DNA of 64,000 nt from Spongilla lacustris (GCA_949361645.1 OX442424.1:2621015-2685014); one strand, 5' to 3'; positions 48,545-62,100 are shown, numbered from the stretch's first letter. Notes: generated by a model from the letters alone, not told the origin. Translations and numbers: made by a program.

Positions 48545-49328
48545 CTGACAAAAGATGGATGGAACGATACCCACAACAAAATCCTCTGGTAGGCTGTGCA
48601 AGATTAGAATATTAGCACTATTTATAGTTCTGAAACCCCTTGATAGTTGTGTTGTTAAGACCAGCAGTCGCCAGAGTGATATGCTAAGCCTATATGAAAC
48701 ACATATGCCCATGTATATGAAGGTGAACGAGTTAACCTAGGTTAATGTGGGAGGTACCTTACACATGCGCAGTCTGATAGAAGAAATGTCTCGTGGCGTG
48801 TGAAGACACACTTGGTTGGTGATTCCTTTTTTTTCCTTCTTTCTCCAGACCATCACGGTCTGTGATTTCTAGGGGAGAAAGGGAAAAGGGGGGACCGCCT
48901 CCCCCAAGCTGGCATAAGGGGTGGGGCTATCCCCTTCCCACCCCCATCCCTCTCCCTCCATATCAGAAATGTATATAAAGATGTGCTTACATTTTGAAGT
49001 GCTCCTGGACAATATAAACCTCTGCAGGCCTACACTGAGTTTCTCAATGGAAACATTGTTGAAGATCTTCAAACCATCACCACACCTAAACAAAAGAAAC
49101 ATTTATGTGTTTTCTGTACTATAATACAGGCTCTTAAGCTCACCTGGAATCTGTGGTAAAGGCATCAGACAGGTAACTCTTATGCTGCTGTACAGATAAA
49201 TGATGAAAGTCAATTGCTGTAAATATTCTGTGCTCTGACAATTGCATTGAATAACTCAACCTAAAACATAAAAGATTGTATAAACACATTTGTAACATCA
49301 TGCACACAAATGTACACACACACACACA

Positions 49329-49382
<54 letters not shown>

Positions 49383-49645
49383 ATTCATGGCTCCCCCTCC
49401 CCAATCTTAGATAAAGCAGGGCCGCCAAATATACGTTCCTACACGAAAATATATACATATACACAAAAATACCTTTTGGTTATCAGCAGCGTGTACAGCT
49501 TCTCTAATGGATGGTACACGTGGCGAACGTCCTCAGCTTCCACAAAAGCGTTTTTCTTATATCGTCAGTACTTCTAGCACGTGTCGCTTCTATAAATTTG
49601 CAAACAATGCTACGATGTGACCCAGAAACAAAGAGGAGTATATAA
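48545..49645 (-). pseudogene. Spliced minus-strand chain beginning with a delta-COP N-terminal-like segment
   Basis: 49473-49645 encodes SIVCKFIEATRAR and, after a frame change, NAFVEAEDVRHVYHPLEKLY followed by TLLITKR. This resembles the longin start of coatomer delta (FVE.TR.R ... FVE.E.VR.VY.P.EKLY..LIT.K), lacking about ten residues between the two halves. Three more open segments join it in phase with good splice sites: 49144-49260, 48991-49085 and 48545-48593. The later segments do not look like delta-COP to me. It lies inside the THAP/P-like TIRs, so host-exon capture is possible. It is non-functional as read. Confidence 0.4.
49313..49381. repeat. (AC)n microsatellite
   Basis: About 68 bp of AC with a single break (ACCAC), within an intron-like gap of the minus-strand chain. 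Confidence 0.97.
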
Positions 49646-49989
49646 GCTCGCCCTAATTCGTACCAACCAGCATACCTTTGCCCTGTTATGCACACACCGC
49701 GGCTGCGAACCAGTAACACCTAGTACCTAACCAGGTAGTGTGCATTATTTAGATAAGTTATCAGACATTCCCAAATCCTTACCATTGACATATTACATTT
49801 CACGGGGAAAACGATCACGGAAAGAGAGCCAGGCGCGCGAGGAGGTCGAGATGAGATCTTTAAGGCACTACAATACCACAGAGCTCGAGTGTGTCGCACC
49901 ATACAGTAGATCAGAGAAAGAGTGCTCAGATATTTCGATTTACGGTTCAGTGCTAGTATTGATTTACTAGCAACAGTGGTCTGGAACGA

Positions 49990-50150
49990 GGGAGCACAAT
50001 CTTGGGTCAAACTGTTTACCAATCATGGGTCAAGCTGTTATTAAATTGTGGGTCAAGTTGTTATACAATCTGGATCAGATTGAGGCTGCAGACCACAATC
50101 AGATTGTTGTTATCTGTTACTCTGATTCAGATTGTGACCCACCCTTGGTA
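49990..50150. repeat. Degenerate 24-28 bp tandem repeats near the right end of the P-like element
   Basis: Units like TGGGTCAAACTGTTTACCAA, TGGGTCAAGCTGTTATTAAA and TGGGTCAAGTTGTTATACAA are followed by CAGATTG-rich units. A matching partner at 47710-47750 (CAAACCTGTACCC...CAGATTGTTTACC) lies in opposite orientation inside the left end. Confidence 0.65.
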
Positions 50151-50289
50151 CAAACTGAAGAGTCCCACCAGGTTTGAATCAGATTGGTAACTTCTGGCTG
50201 TGTAAGCAGTCCGGACGTGACGTCACGTGTAATTTTCGACGTTCTTTGGTGTAATCAACATTCCATTGCTTACGCGCAACTGGTCCATT

Positions 50290-53239
50290 GAAAACACGCA
50301 GGGTACCGGTATTAGCTTGCAATGTAATGTTTGCAATAATTTCGGCGTTAAGGTGTATATAGCCTTTGACGTGTTCACGTGATTGCAGATTAATTGGTAG
50401 GCAATAATTAAGACGAAGGTTTTTTGAAGTACATGTACGGTCTGTACGAATCAGCCGATGAAACCACGCCCTCCGTACCAAGTTCTAGCTATAGACCCAT
50501 GTAGCGTGACAAACTAACCACAACGACTCATGAGTATAAGCACGTTGCCTACCAGTATTTAATATTCATAGATCAACGCCGCTGGACAAAACTAAGGCCT
50601 GAAACTTTGACTACAAAGCGGCAGTTGCTCTGTGTGCGCATGCGCAGTACTATCTACACGACCGATCGCTTTCACTATACGTACTATTATAGAGCAGCCC
50701 TAGCACGTGCACGTCTTTTTTCGCATTATAGACGCTCCTCGTGTGCGTGTTCTCTTGGAAAGGGATCTAGACAAACACAGCATTGAATTCAAGTTTTGGC
50801 TAAATTGTATATGCTACAGTAATTTCACTATTTTTGGGACACCGAAAATATCAGTCTCACAGAAGCGAAGCTAAATTGGTGAGTCATTGATGTCCGTGTA
50901 CGCAGTGCGGTTTGCAAACGGGTTTTGCCGGCTTTATTTTTGTTTTTCCGATCCACAATGTGTGTTCAACTGTAAATGAGCAGCTAATAAATGTAGCGCG
51001 AAAGCGCTATTATATATCAGCGTTTTATCCGGCTTTTGACTGATGCTGCATGCATATATTCGCGTGCTAAAAAACACCACTTCAAATCTCCGGCGCATCC
51101 ACCAGCCGCTATTTTCGATCTGAGTAGACTCTCTATATAGCGAACAATCCACCGGAACAAAGGATTTCAGGTTCATATATTTATTATACATATGTATATA
51201 TTGGATCTGACTGTCAAAATAGATCATTCGGGTCCGTAGACCTGGGCCGGGTGATGTTTTTTTTTTTTTTTTTTTTTGAGACCATGTCCCTGATGGCCAT
51301 AGCAATGATACATGCATGTGCATGCACCTATGGTGAAGCTGAAGTAATTGGCAGGCTGAATTTCATTTATTTGTCTTGAATTGGTTCACGGTATTAATTT
51401 AGTACGTCACTATAACAAAATTCATAGTTGTGCATTTCATTTGCATGCTATCAGATCATTCAGATGGTAGAATATATTTATGTCCTCGCTTGGAGCGTTG
51501 AAAGTAAATTAAATTATTATTTCTTTTTTTTTTTTAATTGCGCGTGCGTGAATGTACCGGCCCACAAATAAGACCAACGGTAATAACACCACTTAAAACC
51601 GCTCGATCATTTGACCACTTCGCCAATCCGATCGCCGTCTAATAAGATCAGTACATGCAGGGCGTAAATTTTTAAAAATCAAATAACATATAAACAATCA
51701 ATTGTGCATGTATAGCCATTTCTTTGTCGCTAGGCGGCTTCTTTGTATCGCACATAAAAAGTCTTAGTTTCATACACGATACTGGCATGTACGAACCGTA
51801 GTCGACGGGATCCATGCAGTGATTAATGAAGTGGATTCCTTAAGACAGTTGGTAACTCTAAGAACCACGGTGCATTTCATTACTGCATGCAGCTCTAAGT
51901 TTGCTTCACAGTCCTTGGCATAATTATGCATCGTACGTACTGTATTCTATTCAAAGCACATTTCGAGAGGCGGAAAAATAAAACGGTCGTATTATACTAG
52001 AGATCTGATTGTACCGTGGCGCATCAACCGCCGCATGGTACCAGGCTATCAAGGGTGTTTCATTGCATTGGACATTATAGGTCTCGTCCCCACAATTTCG
52101 TACGTAACAAGTAACTAGACCCTCATTATCGCATGGCATTGGAATTCGGCTTATCTTTTGTAATCCGTTCAAAGTAAGCGCAGTACAGGTGAATATCTGT
52201 GTTACAAACCCTTCGAGGACTACAATGATATAAATTTTATCTTTTTCATGCTAACATACGCCATGATACGGGCCCGTGACTAATAGCGCTCCATTTAGAG
52301 TGGTTGGTTTCAAAACGCTTTTTTCGTTAATCTGCCTGACATGAGTTACAAAAACTTGTATAAACGTATACAGAAGTGCTGGTTGTATGCGATTTGGTTG
52401 TTTTGTTAGCAGACTTATTTTCTGTGAGTCGTACCAAGGCGCTGAATACGACCAATTTATGTATACTAGAAGCATGGCGGCGGTCCGATTGCAATACATG
52501 TATCATTGTATGTAGATGGTCGATCATGCACACTTCAAACAGGGGTGATGGATTACTGTGATCTCTCAATTAAACAGCTTGGACAACAACATTGGAGCTT
52601 TAATTGTATCCCTGTGGCAGTAAACTGAAGTACATAGCCAGATCTGACGTAGCATGCATAAATACAACTTTAGCCTTGATTTTTTTTTTGCATGCTGTGT
52701 GCGATTCAACATTCTAATTAGTGGTGGAAGAGAGGAGATCAAGAGACAGTGCCTGCATGGGATGAATTGCTCCTGAGGCAAAGAACAAATGGTATACTGA
52801 GTGCAGCTTAGTGACAGGGGTAGAGGTGCAAGTGGGTGTAGCCAATCTGTACAAGAGAAGAGTCATTACAAGTTGTAGCCATGACAATGAAGCTGATCAC
52901 ATGATAGTCTGGCTGTTAGTATCTAGAGGGGACCATGTTCATATAGGTTGGTTCACCACCTGGCTGGATGGAAAATGTGATGAGGTGTGCTGAATTGTGT
53001 CAGTGGTAGCGTGGCCGCATAGTTTGACCTTTGAGACCACTACATTATATTAGATGACAGCATCATAACCATGAAAACAACACATGTACAATCATGCCTC
53101 TACACACCCCACACATGTAACACGGAGTCCCCATGAGGCATGCAGAATACAGTAGAAACCTCTACAGCTTAAAGACCATGTACAAGTAAAATAAACACAA
53201 CACATAGACTTACGCAAATCAAATTGAGCAAGAAAATAA
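50290..53239. other. Gene-poor spacer
   Basis: T runs occur at 51257-51279 and 51522-51535. Open frames are short and unsupported. No gene is recognised. Confidence 0.4.
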
Positions 53240-53247
53240 GTGAACAA

Positions 53248-53850
53248 GGGATGGAGGGAGGGGAGAGGGAGGGAGGGAGGGGGAGGGAGGGAGGAGGGAG
53301 GGAGGAGGGAGGGAGGGAGGGAGGGAGGGAGGGGGAGAGGAAGGGAGGGAGGGGGAGGGAGGGAGGGGAGAGAGGAAGGGAGGGAGGGGGAGGGAGGGGG
53401 ATGGAGGGGGAGGGAGGGAGGGGGAGGGAGGAAGGGAGGGTGAGGAAGGGAGGGGAGGGAGGAAGGGAGGGAGGGGGAGGGAGGGGGAGGGAGGGAGGAA
53501 GGGAGGGAGGGGAGGGAGGGGAGGAAGGGAGGGAGGGGAGGAAGGGAGGGAGGGGAGGAAGGGAGGGAGGGAGGAAGGGAGGGAGGGGGAGGGAGGAGGG
53601 AGGGAGGCGGAGAGAGAGGAAGGGAGGAGGAGAGGGAGGGAGAGGGAAGGAGAGGGAGGAAGGGAGGAAGGAAAGAAGGGAAGGAGAGGGAGGGAGGGAG
53701 GAAAGAAGGGAAGGGAGAGGGAGGAAGGGAGGGAGGAAAGAAGGGAAGGGATAGGGTGGAAGGGAGGGAGGAAAGAAGGGAAGGGAGAGTGAGGAAGGGA
53801 AGGCGGAGGGAGAGCGAGGAAGGCGGGGGGAGAGGGAGCAAGATGGTGTG
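53248..53850. repeat. 600-bp polypurine tract (GGGAGGGAGGGGGA)n
   Basis: Irregular GGGA/GGAAGGGAGG purine repeats on the + strand. The associated open frames (Pro/Ser/Leu-rich on the minus strand) are compositional. Confidence 0.95.
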
Positions 53851-55880
53851 AATGTAGGCCAAAACACAAGGACATGTGGCTTGTGGGATATACACATTCA
53901 ACAATACATCATCACAAGCTCTAGTCACATGACTTGCTCCACTCACTTGTATTGTGTAGATAGGCTATAGCCGTGTCTCATTGCAGGAAAAGGGCAAAAT
54001 AAACCTGTAGAGCTCGCCAAACACATCTTGAATTAGCAGGTATGCCTGACTCCCCAACATGAAGAGGATGAAAACTGAGGTGGGCGTGGCAGCAGGGGGA
54101 AACATTATCGCCAGAGGGGCGGGGCTTACTAGCTGAACTGTATATTATAGTGCCCTAGGGATGAAAGGATTAGCACCTTCCTCGTCCCATTAACACTTTC
54201 TATCCTCCCAACCTCCTTTTCAAGCCTTCGTTTTGTAGAAGCAGTAGTTCCACAGAGAAAGTAGGCTAGCACAGCTGTAGATTGTCTCTAGATTGCCTCG
54301 AGACGTTTTTTTCAACTAATATTGGCCGCATAAAAGGCCCGGTATACCCTACTCACTGTACTGCACTTGGCACATTTTCCATACGAAGCGTACACATTTG
54401 CTTTTCAAATGATGTGTCATAACCCCAAGAGTATAAATATATATACTAGCACGAAGGGCTGTGGGAAAGGCCTGACAGCATGCCGCTGTAATTTGTCACA
54501 ACCTCAATCACCTCAATTCAATATTCATGCTATGTCTGCCGGACCGTTTATACGGAAAGTAACTATACGAAATAAGACATATTCATTGGCAATTAGTGGC
54601 ACATGTGTATGCTTAAAATGATATATTTGAGATAAAGTCTAATCAAAACTTATATGGTCCACTTCTAGCTAATGAATATGCCATATTTTCCGTATATATA
54701 CATGTAATCGATCGCGAGCTGATACTTTTCTGTATAAATGGGTCGGGTACTGTATCATTCAGGGATTGAGGTTGAAGTGTTACCTTTGAGGTTAGAGGCT
54801 TTAAAAATTCAATCACAGCGATATCATATTGTTCAGTACTGTAACAAGTCATATGTGCAAGCTGGAACAGCTAGATTTGTCTGTAATAGTAGTAGATTTT
54901 TATGCCTTCAGCTAATGAAGCCCATGCACGTACTTGCTGTATGCCAGTATGCTGTTATCAAGTTAGCTGTCTTATCACCACATTTTGATTCAGACAATTA
55001 GCTGCCAATGTGCATGCCTAGGTTATATATACATTTTGTGCTTTATGCAATATGGTGTTGTTGAGGTACTAAACGTCGTTTAATGATTTGGTAAATGCAA
55101 GCAGAATGTGTCTTGCTTAAAAGTCTGGGAAAGCTTCTGGTGAGAAATCTCATCTCCATTCAAGCCCGTCTAGTTGATATAACTGCTATCCCCTAAAAGA
55201 TGTTGAAATCAACTGCATTGCTCTACATGTCACCATGTCAAGGCCTTATTCACCTCACATGTAAGGCATGTTGCAGCAAATTACACCTCTAACAAGGCAG
55301 CCCTCGTGGAGCAACTCTTATATAATGAAGTTAAGCCACCAGCTGCTGACACCATTACCTCATGAGCTGGCAGAACTCAAGAGGTTCACCTGAGACACCT
55401 GCACAGAGTTGTGGCCCCATCAAAATCTACCACCTACTGGGCAGGGATCCAGAAGACTGAAGTACTAAGCACTTCATCAATCCGTTTGCTGCCTATCTGA
55501 ACCAAGCACTCCAGGCCACCACCATGTAGGTTTACCTGGCAACCTCCACCTTACTTGTGGGTTTAGCAAAGTCCAGCTAAGATACAACAATACAACAGTG
55601 AACCAAGCCATCTGAGGCATACGGCACCCTCAAGGTTTTGCTCATCTCAGGCCCACCCCCCCCCCACCCCCCCCCCCCCCCCAAAAAAAAATCCAAAAAG
55701 GGGACCACTGCTCCCCCCCCCCCCCCCCCCCCCCCCTTAAATGCCGATAGTGACTAAGAAAACAAAAAATGTAGCATATGTGTGTGTACATGTTCTATTA
55801 ATAAATTACTGTCTTGAATTCCTTGGTTTACCATGATAGGGAAATCATATGCATGTATGACTGACAAATTACTGAACCTG
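53851..55880. other. Spacer, no supported gene
   Basis: Contains long C runs (about 55653-55681 and 55713-55737). A fragmentary frame at 55255-55480 has stops throughout. Nothing is recognised. Confidence 0.4.
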
Positions 55881-55881
55881 C

Positions 55882-56860
55882 TTAACACCGGATCCGTGAG
55901 AAAAGAACATTTTTTTGGCCTATTTAGTCGAACTCACTTTTTGGAAAACTAGTCGGAACGGTACCAATTGCCACAAATACCGGTGTACTAAGTAGTTCAA
56001 CTCCTTAGACGATGATTGAAGCTACTGCCAGCCTTGCAACTACTTCCGCTGAGGACCTACGTTTGTTTAAAGTCGAGCGGGTAAGGCTGTTAACCGGAAA
56101 CGGGACACTTTTTTCTGACAAGGATTCTGAGTTTAAAAACAGTATAGGCATGCTCAACTGGATCGGATAAGTAGCGTTTAAAACAATTCTGGCAGTAAAC
56201 TATCATGCTAGCGTCGAAACAGACACTAAAACTTCTTTGGATCTCGACTCCGGACCCAAATATTGGTCGTGCACAGGCCCAAACACCTAACATTTGGCCA
56301 TACGTAAGGGTTATTTGACGTCACGTGAGTCTCGGTTACACACGTACGTCACTGTGTAGTTGCTATTTACGTAACAGGTTGCTATAAATATGCACCACGT
56401 GAGCCAAATACAATGCCCGTTGTTCGTTCCCGTCCGGTTATTGATGATCTGGTACCCAGACACTGATCAACTACAATGATGTACGTAAGTCCTCGAACGA
56501 GGTAAACAACTGTAAATGAGTTTTGTACAAGAACTAAGCAAATTGCCAACACGGTATCCATTGTGGCCTCCTAGTAGTACCAAATGACATTTAAAAACGT
56601 ATCTAAAGCAGCTCTTAATTGCGTAGGAAAAAAGTGTCCTTCGCAACGCTTCGTGACCGAAAAACTTACAACCGCGTCACTTTGAAATCATACAGGTCCG
56701 TGTCCACCATAGATATAAGGCAGACGACAACGCCAAATGTATAGCCGATAGTTAAACTATCTAAATATATGCTTTCCAGACAATTAGGGGCCTTCCGACT
56801 AATTTTTAGAAAGTTGGGTTCGACAAAAAAACTGTCCGATTCTCACGGACCCGGTGTTAA
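55882..56860. mobile_element. TTAA-flanked TIR element (piggyBac-like, non-autonomous)
   Basis: The element 55886-56856 (971 bp) is bounded by TTAA at 55882-55885 and 56857-56860. Its ends are CACCGGRTCCGTGAGAA, and the inverted similarity continues for about 90 bp (AACTAGTCGGAAC against TTAGTCGGAAG). TTAA target duplication is typical of piggyBac and some related superfamilies. No transposase frame. Confidence 0.85.
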
Positions 56861-57069
56861 AAACTAGTTCTTTGAAATTAAACATTGCGAAAAGTTTTCT
56901 AGTCTCGGGTTCCACCCTAGACCCCAATATGATGATAGGGCTGACCTGAATCATTTTCCATGCCTTTTATGAATTCAAGTCCTTCGCAGCTGTGTGGCAC
57001 ATTTGCAGCCACTCTAGAGCATGCTATAGAGAAATCATGCATGCAAAGATAATAATGTCATCAAGCTTT

Positions 57070-57120
57070 CCAGATTTAGGCCCCCACCCCCCCCCACCCC
57101 CCCATCCCCCCAATTTATAT
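57070..57120. repeat. C-rich simple repeat
   Basis: CCCCCACCCC runs between the two transposon relics. Confidence 0.9.
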
Positions 57121-57161
57121 TTCCTTCCGTACCCCTGAGGCCCAAGAAATTGCCTATCACA

Positions 57162-57963
57162 CTCAGGGGTGTTAAGGCAGCCTACGCGTGTCTCGTACCC
57201 AGACCGTACATATTTAACCTTTCATAAAGTGTAAAAGCCATATAACATATTGCATTGCGGTCAAACTTGGCTTAAGAATGCTGTATTTATATGTCCACCT
57301 AATAGTGTTGTTCGATTGTTCAGGTTTACTTGCAAGCGTACGTATTGGTAACAATTAGCCATCGAGCGATAGTGGCGGCGATAAAGCAATGCACGGATCA
57401 AGCAATAAATGCCATATTATGTTAGAACCCTACACGCTGGACAAAGTTACGCTTAGGTTGTGTAAGATGTACTTCAGCCTTCGTAGCAATCCTGCTTAGT
57501 ATGTATTCAAAATGGCGATGTATTTATAATAAACACGACTATATTTAGCGAACCAAGTACGTTCCAATCACATCCTAAGCGTAGATGAGCAATAGAAACA
57601 TCGTGTAACATACCAGGCACAAAAGTCCTCTTATCCGCCCTCGTCTTCATCAGCGCCGTTTTGCTTTTCACAAACGACCCTCTTAAGGCGATAAAATATG
57701 ACGTAACTAAACTTTCCCACTCGACAGCTGCAACTTTTATATTGTCAAGCCAAAACTTATACGTGTCATTTACGAAATCTAAGCGCTAGAATACCCTAGC
57801 ATGACAATAGGTATGAATGCTTTACAAAAATATCTTCCGTACGATCGCAATGCTTGAATAAACAGAGATTTGCACTATGTCATAATGATGTAATCATAAA
57901 CATTCTTATTGTCAACATCATGTAAATATGTTTTCTTGTGTAGGCTGCCTTAACATCCCTGAG
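57162..57963 (-). mobile_element. 0.8-kb TIR element, copy 2 (opposite orientation to copy 1)
   Basis: This is the reverse complement of 36250-37068 over its full length with the same end sequence. The candidate internal first exon is conserved (minus strand, ATGAAGACGAGGGCGG at about 57649). The AT microsatellite of copy 1 is absent here. Confidence 0.85.
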
Positions 57964-59079
57964 CAGTTGGGATGCTGGAACAACTGATCAGTTAGGGGAG
58001 GGGGTGGTCTGAAAGGGGAGGGGCATACCTGTAGATGGAGCCATCCCTGGGAGGGTGCGGGAGGGGTGCCCCAAGCTTCTCCATTGGGCAGAGCCACAGA
58101 AGCCAACACTTTTTGCTTTGGAAAGTCCTCCAAAACTATGCAATAAAAATATGATTACGGATGCAGCCCTATATGATCATGTTCTAAACCTATGTAGTAC
58201 TGAATTCACCGTTCCTTCATTTGGAAAATACAGGAGACAGAGCCTCTGTATATATATTTACTTTAGCCTTTTTAGATGGTCCATCCATGCACAACAATGT
58301 AATGAACAACTATTAGTGTTCACGTATGCATGTATACTATGAATATTTAAGTTGACAGGGTAAATAAGGGCTCCCTGGACCCGCTACTGACTACAGAATG
58401 ACCCATTGAGTAGGCACTACAAGCTAATGCTAAAAGTAGCACACTGACCTTTAGTTTCTTGGATTCCTGAGCGTGCGTGAATACACTTTAACTGCTATGG
58501 GCAGATTCAACCCCAGACTCCACCCCACAAAGGTCATCACCTGGTCACGGATGGTGTTCACTTCTTCATCATGAAGTGCAAGACTGATCAAGTCTGGAGA
58601 GATACCACCATATCCATGGGCTACACTTACCATGCTACATTGCAAACCTACTTAGAACCACCTGCAGGATTGGTCAAGGAATTTCACAGTTCACAACCAG
58701 ATGCCAACTCTATTTTTGAGCAATCAGAGCTATCTGCATGACTTACTGCTCAGAGGTGGGTATCTCCGAATACAACACCCACTGGGCAATGACAGCAGCA
58801 GCATAAGCGGGACTACCATCAACTACCATTATGGCTAGGAAGATGGAACAGCATTCTACACCACCTATATCCAGCACACACTGACTTCCCCTTCAGATAC
58901 ACACACAGCAATGATTACGTTAAGTATTGTAATAATGATACAGTTGTGACTATCTACCTTACCTAAAATCAGTTAATTTACATACTGTATCATACAATCT
59001 GGTCCCTTTTGAGTGCAAGCAAATATTGATTGACGAATATTAAATGGGATGGTGAGACATTGTTCACTTTTCATTGCAG
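57964..59079. other. Spacer upstream of the PARP14-like gene
   Basis: Includes a GC-rich block (57990-58080) with a fragment that resembles other G-rich patches at 46135-46200. No gene is supported. Confidence 0.4.
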
Positions 59080-59101
59080 GGGTGCAGGAAACCATTGATA
59101 G

Positions 59102-62100
59102 ATGGCTACCTCATTGGAAGGACAGGGAATATCCCAAGTGCATGGCACCTTAGATGGTATGTCAGTTATAATGTCCTTGTGTATGTGTGCACTGAATGAT
59201 TTGTGTCCTCTAAGGTACCACACTTGTTTACATATACTTAGGCCATTTTGGTATTTATAGAAGGGCATGCACCCTCACTTTATAAACTGTAGTTCTACAT
59301 CTCAAATTGGTCATGCAGGATTTTAGATTTGTATCTGAGCATCTTATATCTATGATAGCAAAATGACAAGCTTTCCAATATATCAGTCCTAACCATATTT
59401 CTTTATTTAGAATACTCTAATTTCACAATGTTCAGGAATTAGTATGGATTAGCTAACAACCACCCACCTCCACCCCATCACCGAGTCCAGGTCTACTGAA
59501 CAATCTCCACAACTGACAACCATCACTTACTCCACCCTCAGTATGCACCATCACTAACTTCACCCACGCCCAGTCCAGGTTTACTGAACAATCTCCACAT
59601 CTGACGACCAGCACTGACTCCACCCACCTCCATCCCTTGACCAAATCAGTTATATACACCCTCACTAAGTCCACCTATAAAATGCCAAGGTCTATTGACA
59701 CAATTCTAACAACCATCACTGACTCCACCAACCTCCACCTCATCACCAAATCTTGTCTACTAAACAATCTCCATATCTAACTAGTACTATGCAACATCAT
59801 GAACACCACCCATACCAAGTTCAGGTGAACAATCTCTATATCTGACAACCATCACTGACTCCACTCATCTGCATCCTTTCACCAAATCAGTATGCACCAT
59901 CACAAACTCCACACACACCGTGTTCAAAGAGGTGCTTAAGTGTTATATGAACATGCTTTAATTCATAATGCAGTAGTTGTGAGCCTTTCTTGAATTACAT
60001 AACATGTATCTGCATATTTTATTTGCTCCAAATAGGCTTGATAGATCGAATAAATGCATATTATGTAGGAGTTCAATTGCAACCTATGGTCCACTCATTT
60101 AAAGGAGTAAAAAGCATTGAACTCAAATAATGTAACACTTAAACATAGTGCTTCATTTCAAATTCGTTTGGATCTTTAGATCCCCGAATTGCTTATGATC
60201 TTAATGACAAAGAGTATCAAAGTTGGACATCGAATGTGTTTGGCAAAAAGGGTTTAAATTACATCTGCTTTAAAAGCATGCTTCTAGCATTTTTTTGTAT
60301 GTGTACCCTAACCAGAGAATATGTAGCACTACCAGGACACTGGCATTGTTTTCTGCTGCCTCTTTGCTATGTTGATTTTTGTTATATCTAGCTGTTTAAA
60401 TAGTTCCTGTCCATCATTTGTGATAGTTACACATATGCATTGGATAAGTTTTCTATATATCACACTGTCATAATAAATCTACAACCCTCTCTACCCATGA
60501 TGATTGCCTGAACTTTGTATTCATGGCAAAAGATAAAAAGGAAATACATAATTCATATCAGACATGCGTATATCTTCTCTGTTTCATTGCTTTTGCATAT
60601 ATTTATAAAGATACATCCATTAGTATTGATCTGGTTAACATGTTTCTATTTGTTCTGCAGAACCAAACCAGCAGACGACGATAGGCAATGCAGAGGCCAC
60701 CAACAGCAAAACATTGCTTCAAATTATTGGATTGCATAGTGATCTCACTAGTGAAGATCTTGAAATCTACTTTCAAACACCTAGATCTGGAGGACGAAAG
60801 GGATCTGTTATAAATTGCACTGTGGAACAAGATGGATTAGCGTATGTGGAGTTTGATTGCCCTGAAGGTGAGCATAGCTGTGTAACTAAGCACTAAAAAC
60901 CAATGATAAATATAACCATTGTATTTGCAGTTGTAATGAATAAATGATGCATTGGCAAACACCACTAAATCACCTACATGTATCTCCATGCATGTTTTCT
61001 CACTTTAACAAAAAGGATTTTCAATCATGCTGTACTGAAGTACGGTGTTGTTTTTCTTACGCGTTAGGTACTGGTGCTAAGTATGCACACATTTCTCTGC
61101 AAATTATATTGTTGTTGGAAGAGTGTCCAAATCTCTTCACATATTATATAAAGGGGTTGGCATGAACGAATGTGCATATAAATTGTGCATTTCTAAAATG
61201 GGCAATATTATAATCAGTAAAACTCAATATTTGCAGGAGATATTTGAACCCTGTGTGGGTTGGCAAATTACATTTAGCACACAACCCATGTACTGGGAAG
61301 ACCAAAACATAAAATACTATACATTGAGTTGGTGGGGAATACATAAATTTGTTGTTTTTGCACATACTTTAGATTACCACAATTAAATCTCTCCCTCTGC
61401 CCCAAATGGCTCCTTTTTAAACGTGTTGGAGTACCAGTTCTTTCCTTGAAACAGGTACATGGAAGCTTTAATGATTATGAAAAATCTGCTTGTTTAAACG
61501 GAGTGTTATCAGTGGGGGTGGAGTGGGATAAATTGTGGTACTCTATGGTACGAATTATTTTTGTATCAAAACAGGGATGTTATGGTGTTCTAATAAAATC
61601 AGTAATGTAATAAATTGCTTGGTGCAATGTGTAAACTGTGAATTTTGAACACTTGGCTACACATGCACACACACACACAAACACACACAGACACACACAC
61701 ACAAACATACATACACACAAACACATGTGCACTTGTATCCCCCTATTTGTACCACTACCGGGAACCAATCATCCATTTGGGGATTTCACTTGGGAGTCAC
61801 CCTTCGGGTTCTACCTATGACCTTAGTATTTAACCTTAGTCAGTGTCATGGTGTGGCTAACTGGCTGACTCAATGGTAAATAGCATTACCTGTTAGTCCC
61901 CATGCTCTTGTGTCAAATTGTGAACCAGGCTTTATATGTGCAGCAGCAAATCCAATATCTTGAAGTTACATGGCGAGCAATGTAAAACACAAGTAGCTGG
62001 TGTTATACAGTTGCAAACTAACTCTTTTTCACAGTACTCAATTACATGCATGCATCCCTTTGTATTCAGATGTCTATCACTCTCCTCCTTTTAGATTGTT

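Larger units (their letters stand above)
46788..50289. mobile_element. THAP/P-like DNA transposon relic with 70-80 bp TIRs
   Basis: The left end 46788-46859 and right end 50207-50289 are inverted repeats. Both start ATGGACCAGTTGCGCGTAAG and both end at GACGTCACRTCCGGACTG, with a variable centre. A second, internal inverted pair ACACAGCCAGAAGTT lies at 47686-47700 and 50189-50203. P elements likewise combine terminal and subterminal inverted repeats. The left part carries a broken THAP-type N-terminus (46960) and the right part a minus-strand exon chain. No clear target duplication was seen. Confidence 0.65.

Noticed and set aside
48921..49124. Plus-strand 67-codon frame as a gene
   Set aside because: The opposite strand has matched acceptor and donor sites with consistent phase over four segments; the + frame has none that continue.
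53092..53946. Pro/Ser/Leu-rich 284-codon minus frame and its shadows
   Set aside because: Pure product of the polypurine repeat, with no splice context.
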